From Tritrichomonas foetus (taxonomy: Eukaryota; Parabasalia; Tritrichomonadida; Tritrichomonadidae), in contig MLAK01001022.1 of the NCBI GenBank assembly GCA_001839685.1, positions 11,474-38,179 of the forward strand: a DNA stretch of 26,706 nucleotides, given 5' to 3'. Position numbers and translations under genes: made by a program. Positions 26,400 to 26,706 of this stretch are shown here, in pieces; within the stretch, counting starts at the first letter, position 1; each line of letters begins with the position of its first letter. Below the pieces are notes generated by a model. The model did not search any database, was not told the origin of the DNA, and saw only the letters and a list, made by a program, of their open reading frames with translations.

Positions 26400-26487
26400 A
26401 GGCATTAAATACGAAAGATGCCTCCTATATGAAAGGTTTACATCGTGGTCCCCCCAAAGGTTTGTGGGGACCATCCCATAAACCTTT
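26400..26487. repeat. GC-rich nested hairpins
   Basis: A first 6-bp stem, AGGCAT/ATGCCT (26400-26405 with 26418-26423), is followed by a two-part stem. The outer arms are AAAGGTTTA (26432-26440) and TAAACCTTT (26479-26487). The inner arms are TGGTCCCC (26446-26453) and GGGGACCA (26466-26473). The 5-nt sides between the stems face each other as an internal loop. The GC content stands out from its surroundings. It could be a structured RNA or the end of a mobile element. Confidence 0.85.
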
Positions 26488-26500
26488 GTCCTACCACTAT

Positions 26501-26591
26501 CACTAATGACATACACTAATGACATATACTAATGATATATACTAATGACATATACTAATGACATACACTAATGACATATACTAATGACATA
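26501..26591. repeat. 13-bp tandem repeat, 7 copies
   Basis: Seven copies of CACTAATGACATA, with T or C in the first place and one C-to-T change in the third copy. They begin at 26501 and every 13 bp after. They follow the hairpin directly. Confidence 0.97.
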
Positions 26592-26644
26592 CACAAATTT
26601 TTAATTTCTTAAAAATGGAACAAGCTGATGGAACAAGCTCCCAC

Positions 26645-26681
26645 CCTACCACTCTCACTAATGACATACACTAATAACTTA
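26645..26681. repeat. second copy of the repeat flank and 13-bp unit
   Basis: The segment 26645-26675 repeats 26490-26520 with one difference: a CCTACCACT flank, then the start of the 13-bp array. About two units are present (26656-26681, the second diverged). The array may continue past the window. Confidence 0.9.
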
Positions 26682-26706
26682 TCATCACTTCTAGTGATTT
26701 TTACTA

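Larger units (their letters stand above)
25840..26706. other. right-end non-coding region rich in repeats
   Basis: This 867-bp region lies upstream of the WDR11-like gene. It includes an AAAAAGT at 25874-25880, a 56-codon ORF (listed), GC-rich hairpins at 26400-26487, 13-bp tandem repeats at 26501-26591 and 26656-26681, and TGGAACAAG repeated at 26325, 26616 and 26629. The last two form a 13-bp tandem pair. The window ends inside it. Confidence 0.8.

Noticed and set aside
26501..26681. CRISPR-like array
   Set aside because: The units are contiguous 13-bp tandem repeats with no unique spacers, and the genome is eukaryotic.
1..26706. tRNA, rRNA or spliceosomal introns
   Set aside because: No cloverleaf-type B box, no rRNA-like stretch and no trichomonad-type 3' splice motif (ACTAACACACAG) was seen by eye. 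A covariance search would be needed to exclude small RNAs.

Overview
The window is a gene-dense, strongly AT-rich piece of a eukaryotic protist nuclear genome. Ten uninterrupted protein-coding genes fill roughly three quarters of it. None shows an intron, and the spacers between them are even more AT-rich than the genes. The gene types are eukaryotic: tetraspanin, TBC domain, Sec23/Sec24 fold, a TAF4-like protein, WDR11-like and Furry-like proteins. Two starts (transaldolase and uracil-DNA glycosylase) sit 13-14 nt downstream of a TCAYTWY element, the core of the initiator described in Trichomonas vaginalis. Several stop codons read TAAA, which matches the trichomonad UAAA polyadenylation signal. 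Together with intronless genes and a large hybrid histidine kinase, this points to a parabasalid, most likely a Tritrichomonas-like organism. That assignment is inference from features, not a database match. The poly-Asn tract alone would also suit Dictyostelium, but the absence of introns and the initiators argue against it.

Layout. 1-83: a 17-bp tandem repeat. 274-1257 (-): transaldolase. 1961-2569 (-): a small tetraspanin. 3050-8956 (+): a 1968-aa helical-repeat protein resembling Furry/Tao3/Mor2. 9371-9409: a run of 39 T in the convergent gap. 9688-10995 (-): a Q/N/P-rich protein with a TAF4-like C-terminal half. 11424-12809 (+): a TBC-domain Rab GAP. 13051-13881 (+): family 1 uracil-DNA glycosylase. 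13882-14944: a long spacer with a cluster of ACTTTTT/AAAAAGT motifs and a stop-poor stretch that may be a gene remnant. 14945-18940 (+): a membrane hybrid histidine kinase with PAS-like, HisKA, HATPase, pseudo-receiver and receiver regions. 19422-21206 (+): a short Sec23/Sec24-like COPII protein. 21442-22800 (-): a TPR protein with a poly-Asn/Gly-Ser tail. 23164-25839 (-): a WDR11-like propeller protein. 25840-26706: a non-coding end with a GC-rich nested hairpin followed by 13-bp tandem repeats.

The genes do not form a pathway or operon. Several (TBC GAP, Sec23/24-like, WDR11-like, tetraspanin, possibly Furry-like) concern membranes, vesicle traffic or cell shape, but this is common housekeeping content and the clustering is probably coincidental. 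The points most worth a second look are the hybrid kinase, whose terminal receiver keeps the phospho-acceptor Asp but has lost the acidic Mg-binding pair; the motif cluster in front of it; the TAF4-like protein; and the GC-rich hairpin plus 13-bp repeats at the right edge.
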